Part shown: one piece after another, positions 57,663 to 64,000 of the stretch
Layout: the number at the start of each line of letters is the position of its first letter
How positions within the stretch are numbered: position 1 is the first letter of the stretch
Assembly (NCBI GenBank): GCA_036936605.1
Contig: JAUPFV010000004.1
Span: forward strand, 293,674,009-293,738,008
DNA length: 64,000 nt
Direction: 5' to 3'
Source of the DNA: Limnanthes douglasii subsp. nivea
Lineage: Eukaryota; Streptophyta; Magnoliopsida; Brassicales; Limnanthaceae
Notes under the pieces: generated by a model
Told to the model about the DNA's origin: nothing
What the model saw: the letters and a program-made list of their open reading frames with translations, nothing else
The model's database searches: none
Position numbers and translations under genes: made by a program

Positions 57663-58450
57663 TTGGATGTGAGGGGTTTAAACGACCCCGTCCGTCAAAA
57701 AAAAGTTCATGATTTTGTTTCCTCTAATAACATCAATGTTATTTACCTGCTTGAAACCAAAGTTAACATCGAAAGTATAAACCATATATTGAATACCATG
57801 TTGTTTTGGTGGCATTACCACACAAATATAATTTTCACCATTGCGGTCGAATTTGGATCACTTGGAGCGCAAGCATTTACAATATCACCTTGGGGTTCTC
57901 TTCCCTTCATGTTATGAACTGTAGCGTAACTTGGATTGTAAAGAAACTAAAATCAATATTACCAATGTATATTGTTTTGGAGTGATTTAGCCTTTGTAGC
58001 CCCTTTGAAGTGATTTAGCCTCCATAGCCCAAACCAATGCTTTGAACACTTATGAACGCCCCAAATTGGAAAACCCGCTGGAATATCTCTATTGATTCTT
58101 TCAATAATTATTGCCGCATCTGCAACATTGATGACCTTTATTCCACGCACTTCTAATATTCATGATCCAACCGTCAAATCGATAACCCTATCTTGTCTAG
58201 GATTAATAGATCCATTTTCAATGGCCTATCGGAAGATATGTTTTCAAACTCTTTCGCCCATTTTGACCTTCCTCAAACCTATGACCATACCCCTATCATT
58301 TTATACCCTCCATCCTTTTTTGTTTCTATCCCTACGCCTTTTAATTTTTTTAATATGTGGTGTTTCCACCCGAGCTTCCAAAGCCTTGTCTCAACAAGTT
58401 GGAATCTCCCCTGTAGAAAAAGCCCTATGAAAACCCGTTGTTATTAAGCT
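57663..58450 (+). pseudogene. LINE ORF2: endonuclease domain
   Basis: Begins with DVRGLNDPVRQKKVHDFVSS then INVIYLLETKV, the first two motifs of the APE-type endonuclease of plant L1 elements (NxRGLN, and the LLETK glutamate). The first motif residue N is D here. Later parts, in other frames, include FAHFDLPQTYDHTPIIL, which matches the closing SDHxP motif, with the S and D changed. The enzyme would nick target DNA for target-primed reverse transcription; it is inactive. Confidence 0.75.
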
Positions 58451-59090
58451 AACCTGTCTGACTCCCTCTCTAGCATCCCTGAACAAGCGTGATTTTAGCA
58501 ATATTAGTCATAGGGTGGATGAAGCTCAATTTACCCTTTCTCAGGCCTAGATTAACCTTGCAGCAAACCCGTCTAATAGCCCCCTCATCTCTGATGAGCG
58601 GGAGGCCGCTAAAACCTACATATTCTACAATTATGCAGAGAAAATCCTTCCTCAAGAATAAATCCATGAAATCATGACTCTAGGTTGGAGACAAACACTC
58701 AAATTTTTTCCACAACAACATCCAGGCTCGTCGAGCCCGAAACAATATCCTGTCTATCGTCAACCTCGACGATACCGCTAGTTCCAACCTTAGAGTTATC
58801 CCTAATACTTTCCTCAATAACTTCCATAACCTCTTGGGCACCCCGGGTCCTGGAAACTACCTTGGCCTTGAAAGAACCAGAGCCCTCATTAAAACCTCGC
58901 TCTTCTCTTATAATAAGTCCAACATGATAAAACCCATTTTGGATGACGAAATAAAAGTTGTCTTATTTGACATTGATAGTGACAAAGCCTCGGCCCTGAT
59001 GGGTTTAGTGCTGGCTTCTTCAAATCTTCATGGTCAACAGTCCGGCCGGATATTTGTGCTTGGGTCAAGCATTTTTTTACCATAAAGGGA

Positions 59091-59879
59091 GAATGAACGC
59101 GGATTGGAACAAAACACTGATTGCAATAATTCCAAAAACTAAATCCCCATTCTCCCCTTCTGACTTTAGGCCCATTTCTTGTTGCAATGTTATATATAAG
59201 ATTATCTTTTTAAATCCTTGCGAACAAAATTAAATATGTTCTCCCAACTCTGAAAGACCCCTCTTAATCGACCTTTATCTCGGGGCTCTCAATTGTCAAT
59301 AACATCCTCCTCACCAAGGGCCCAAGATGCATGGCTATCAGACACATCGCAAGGGCCCAAGATGCACCCTCACAAGTAACTTAATAAAAGTTGTCTACAA
59401 TATCCAGTAAAGGATTATCTTGGACATACTTTTTGTTATAGATTTACCTATCACTGTAATAAATTGGATCATCCAATGTATCATAACTCCCTTTTTTGTT
59501 GTATGTATTGATGGTACGCCCACAACCTAGTTCCAGGATGAGAAGGGCTTCCGATAAGGAGATCCTATTTTCCCTTATATCTTTGTCATTGTCATGCATG
59601 TTCTTTCTAGCATACTTTAGGAGAAGAGCCAAGACCCGTCCTTTGGATTTTATTGGAAATATCACTGCTAAAACTCATCAACCTTTATTTGCGAACGACC
59701 TAATGATATTCTGCCGAGCCAACACTCAGTCAATCAACCTCTTCCATGATGGTTTGAAAGAATTCATCATCCTTTCGGGCCTTCAGCTAAATCCGAAGAA
59801 AAGTAAACTTTACCTCTCTGGGACTTCAACAAGCACAAGAAACACAATATTGAACCTCTTCGAATTTAACAACGGCTAA
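59091..59879 (+). pseudogene. LINE ORF2: reverse transcriptase domain
   Basis: [20 protein letters not shown] then [17 protein letters not shown] is the start of the RVT_1 domain in plant LINEs. The catalytic block at 59688-59711 reads LFANDLMIF where the family has FADD; codon 59694-59696 is AAC, so the first aspartate is lost. It is followed by SGLQLNPKKSKLYLSG, the motif after the active site. Sequence between 59215 and 59500 is shifted and shortened. Confidence 0.88.
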
Positions 59880-61250
59880 TTACCTGTTACATAGTCGGGA
59901 GTTTTGCTCATCACTTCCAAACTCTCATACAACAACTTCAGTCCTTTTTTGCTCAAATTTACCAATCGTATTAACTTTTGAACGCCAAAATACCTCTCGT
60001 ACGCTGGTAGGCTATAATTAATCAAATCGGTTCTCTTTGCCAGCCAGGTCTACTGGTTCTCAATATTAATATTCCCGGTAAGAGTCCTAAATGAACTCTC
60101 TTAGTTTTTCCGACGTTTCCTCTGGTCCATCTCGGAGATGAAGATCTCGAGGGTAAATATCGTTTGAGAAAAGCTCATTTTGCCTACAGATTAGGGCGGC
60201 TTTGGGATCCCAAACCTAAATATTTGAAATCAGGTGGTCGTTTTAAAGCTTTTTTGGTACATATTAACCAAAAACTAAAATTATATTTGGACCCAGTGGT
60301 CCATTGCAGAAAAAAATAAGAACACAATCTTATGGAATCTTCTCTCTCCTTCTAATACCAGTTGGGATTGGAGAAAGATCCTTAAGCTTCGTAATCAAGC
60401 TGCGTGCCTCTATAAAGTTCTTGTTGGAAATGGAAACGACACATATGTTTGGTATGACCCATAAATCTTTACAACCTCCATTATAAATTGTTTTGGAACC
60501 AACATTACAAATTTGGCTCGTTTACGCAATATCTCCTGAGTCACGGATATCCATTGCAACAGAATACGGGTCTGGTCATCCCACGTTAGGGTCCTCATTA
60601 AGCGCATACAACCGCACTTTATTGAAATTAGGAACGCTCTAAGTGCTCACCCTCCAGTTTCGGAAGCTGATGATATTTTTCTCTGGATCCCAAACAAGTC
60701 CAAATTGTATTTTACCATCAGCAGCACCTACGCTGGCTTTAGACCATCCAAGGGAAAATTTGCCTGGGTATCTTTAGTTTGGAACAAGTACTCTATCCCC
60801 AGGCACTCATTTATCACCTGGATGACCATTTACAACAAGTTCATTACAAAGGATAAACTAATTGATTAGGGGCTCGACACCACCTCTGATTGCATTCTCT
60901 GCTCCAATTTCTAAGAATCACTAGAGCATATCCTTATTCTCTATCATTTCTCCTCCTCTATCTGGGTTGTTATAGCTAGAAAGCTTAACATGAACTCAAA
61001 CCCCGCCTCCTATGCCTCTTCGCTTGCTGAGGTGAGCGTTTGGATTACATCTTATAACTGAAAATGTCACCTATGGAGAACTGTTTTCTGTTCAATTGTC
61101 TACTACATCTGGACCGAAAAAAACGTAAGAATTTTCAAAAACAGCCAAACATTGAGCTCGGGTATCACCTATCATGTTCTTTCTGACCTTCATTACTGTT
61201 ACCACGGTACAAAGGTCGCATTGCCCTTGTAATAGGTTATACATTCTATT
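59880..61250 (+). pseudogene. LINE ORF2: C-terminal zf-RVT region
   Basis: In broken frames: SLVWNKYSIPRHSFITWMTI, then a KDKLID...GLDTTSDCILC stretch, SLEHILILYHFSSSIWVV, then SIVYYIWTEKNVRIF, the HHCC-type zf-RVT domain and closing block. It is similar to the fragment at 5292-6041 (LVWNKFNIHSFILWL), so both LINEs are from related families. Stops at several points. Confidence 0.8.
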
Positions 61251-61384
61251 TTAAGATTTTCGTTGCATGTATTGAGGCGTAGTCACATAATGTAATCAAG
61301 CCCGCTCGACCGACCTGATCTTTTGTAAACAAGTTATATATATATTATAACTTTTTATAAAAAAAGAAAAAGAAACAAAATATA

Positions 61385-64000
61385 ATAATTGGTCACGATG
61401 TATTGATATGAGGGATACAATCACCACCAGAAGAAGTGTCGTACTAACATTGTCGTTCAAAAGGACATATGGCGTGATTCAATTCGACCTCGTTTAAATA
61501 ATCTATCATACAGCTCCATAGAGTTGTGAGTTTCATACGGGATGATCTGTATTGTAGAGGGGAATATGATTGACGACGACGATACTAAGACAAATTTGGC
61601 AGACGCCGTCTACGGGTTGAACATCATATTTTAACACCAAATTGCTTGGTTAAAATGAGGGTCTCATGAGCTTATTATTGACCCACAAATTTATAAAAAC
61701 AATAACCGAAATCGTAAAAAATAAACGTAATCGAGAAAGTCGAAGATAAAATCATTGTAAGATTGATTAGTTTCTTTCTATTTCTTATATCTATATCGAA
61801 AACAACTTTAAATTACATTAAACATATCAAACGATTGTTTAACATTTTTTTCTCATAATTTTTTTAAATAAGAAAAACTGTATTTGTGACAAAAGAAATG
61901 ATACATTAATACAAGAGCAAACAAAATCAAAAGTTTGCACGATAGAGTGAAACGAAGGGATATCATGATAACTCCATATAAAAGAAAACAAAATCAATCA
62001 TAAAAACTTCTGATCCAGTTTGCACGGTAAATACAAAGAACAAAAATAGAGGAGACATACAAAAGAAAACAAAATCAACAATTTGTACGATAAATTGAAA
62101 TTAAGCAAAATCATGGTAATTCCTAATCTAGTTTGAACGGGAAATAAAAAACAAAAATAATGATTGTAATTTGGGAAACAAAAATTTGTATATTAAAAAA
62201 TTCAAAAATTTATCAGTAGAATATCTTGGATAATAATATTAAAAAAAACTAAAATTATATGTCATATTTGAAGAACGTTAATTTGTCTTGTTTAGTTGAT
62301 ATGATTTACACCGTGATATGATTTACGCCATGTATGTAATAAATAAGAATATCCAAAATAATATATTATTGATTTAATTTATTGTTATATCTTTATATAT
62401 ATGAAGTAATATTATATGAACGAAAGATCCTATGTGTTTCATATTTATATGTTTTTGGATTATAGATATTTTTTGCTAAGATAAATAAGTCTATTCAAAA
62501 TAAAATTTATTTTATTAATTTAATGTATTATTATAGATTTTTCGTAAATATTTTATTTATTTTAGAGTTCTTAATGAAAGTAAATTAGATATATATATAT
62601 ATTAAAATTGTATTTGTTAAAATCCTTACAATAACCTTAGACAATATTTATTTTGGATAACAATGAGAACATACTAATTGCTCGTGATAAACAATATGTT
62701 ACTAGAACTTTTATTGTTGTGTATGGTTGGCTAACACTCCATAAAAGTATAAGGTAACATAAGATCTATTAACAAACAATAGTGATTCAAATTCGAATAT
62801 AAGTTGATAAAATGAGCAATAATAATTTAAACTCTCAATATGTTGGCATATCCAATATCCAATATGCACAAGATAATTATCTAGTTAAATTATTGCGTAA
62901 TAAATATCGGACAATTGTATAGATACAATTTTATATATAAAGTAAAAAAATATGCATGTCCATTGATATAGATCCAACCCTAGTGAGATCCAAATCGTCA
63001 TCTTAGCCTATATTGTTTTATCGTAAGATCCATGTATAAAAAAGATTAGACTCATAAATATCATAGGTTAACTTTGTAACACAACAAATAAGGTAAACTC
63101 ATCAATAAAGCTACTCGAATAATTATTTTCTATAATCAACTAAATTTATCTTTCTGAAAATATTTTTGATATCCATATCATTGTTCCCCAATATGGTCGA
63201 TGAGATCGACCCCATTTCCCATATAAATCTACTACACTATTTTAGCATCTTTTATGAAAAATTAAAATATCCAAAAGTAAGTTATTTAACCAATCTCTTT
63301 CATTACCTACTAAAAATGTGACTATATATATTTTCTTTTGTCAATTTTGACACATTTACCATTATTTCTCTCGTCATCTTTCTTTTGGAGGATTTGACAA
63401 AGACAAGTTGATGACTTATGTGAGAGACACTTTGTGGAACTATAAACTATTATCAACATCGTAGATACATCCAAAACACTAATTGGATTTATAGTAATTG
63501 ATTCACCATCTAACCAATTTGATTGATTCCGATGAAGGTGATGATGTCACGCCCTCTTGCACTACACAACATTATCGACAAGATAAAAATCAAACAAACA
63601 CATACATTACCATATAGCCTTTTTCTTTTAAATCAATCCCTACGAGGTTGGGAATCAAAGGAAGAATCTGAATATGAATCAGTTATTAGGTCCCAAATAT
63701 ATTATTCCAAGCGTGACCACTCTTCATCCTATTATCTTAGCAGACTTCTTCTTTTTACATGCAAGGTCTAATTCCCGTGAGACATACCAAACCTACCAGC
63801 TAACTGTTTGACTCTTGCAACTGTTAGTTGAACCCTTGGTATATTATTCTAGACCTTTTAAATGTTTTCTAAAATTGTTAATTTATTATCCAACTTTGAG
63901 ATATCTCATTAACTCTAAAAACCAACCTTGTTTTAACCCATCTCGACCATATCAAATTATTCATGCAAATCAATTTAGCTTCATAAATAATAGGTTTATA
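61385..64000. other. AT-rich DNA without recognised features
   Basis: About 2.6 kb of AT-rich sequence with short (TA)n runs near 62590. The short frame at 63523-63771 has no known motif. Confidence 0.5.

Larger units (their letters stand above)
54960..61380 (+). mobile_element. Near full-length, inactive L1-type LINE
   Basis: Order along the plus strand: GC-richer 5' region, ORF1 with DUF4283-like block, ORF2 with endonuclease, RT and zf-RVT, then a 3' end with an A-rich tail (AAAAAAAGAAAAAGAAACAAAA, about 61357-61380). Both ORFs carry many frameshifts and stops. No LTRs. The 5' limit is approximate and no target duplication was found. Confidence 0.85.

Noticed and set aside
63523..63771. 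82-codon frame near the window end
   Set aside because: Length expected by chance and no family resemblance.

Overview
The window is land-plant nuclear DNA, probably from a eudicot; the species cannot be named from the sequence. It is AT-rich, has no operons, and carries typical plant transposons: Ty1/copia with initiator-Met primer sites, Tat-type Ty3/gypsy, L1-type LINEs, hAT, Mutator-like elements and MITEs. I found no convincing intact host gene, tRNA, rRNA or CRISPR array. It reads as a nested, repeat-dominated intergenic block.

Layout. 1-4353: a minus-strand Ty1/copia element, one long frame broken by three point stops and lacking its reverse transcriptase (RT) core; behind it lie an inverted copia fragment, a short LTR unit, a primer-binding site and an LTR. 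5029-6320: the 3' end of a LINE. 7150-8765: a plus-strand Tat gypsy relic (gag and protease) split by a solo LTR with a perfect 5-bp duplication. 9626-12400: a trinucleotide tract, a ~190-bp tandem array and a ~55-bp tandem array. 13500-14350: a LINE ORF1-like relic. 18740-25230: a second Tat gypsy relic, with integrase on the minus strand and a plus-strand accessory gene that is interrupted by a 1,429-bp Mutator-like element. 25450-28853: a minus copia relic with LTR. 28976-29835: a non-autonomous hAT with a perfect 8-bp duplication. 31381-33121: a copia solo LTR carrying a nested gypsy-type element. 33290-35918: a copia relic with two LTRs. 38120-39690: a short LTR element. 39722-40350: a gypsy RT relic. 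40403-49616: a complete-ended Tat gypsy element. 51850-54652: an hAT-like relic, a hairpin and a MITE. 54960-61380: a nearly full-length but dead L1-type LINE. 61385-64000: AT-rich sequence with nothing recognised.

The most informative unit is the 9,214-bp Tat element at 40403-49616. It has two 419-bp LTRs that differ at about 15 sites by eye, an ATCAC duplication, a primer site, gag, a frameshifted pol that has lost the RT core and most of RNase H, and then a convergent antisense gene with its own TATA box and a probable intron. A diverged copy of that antisense gene (same head region, coiled coil and C-terminal block) survives in the other Tat relic at 18.7-23.2 kb. The accessory gene therefore seems to be an old, retained part of this lineage. 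Antisense extra ORFs are already known in Tat-lineage elements; the pairing of two copies here and the local promoter and intron evidence are the parts worth following.
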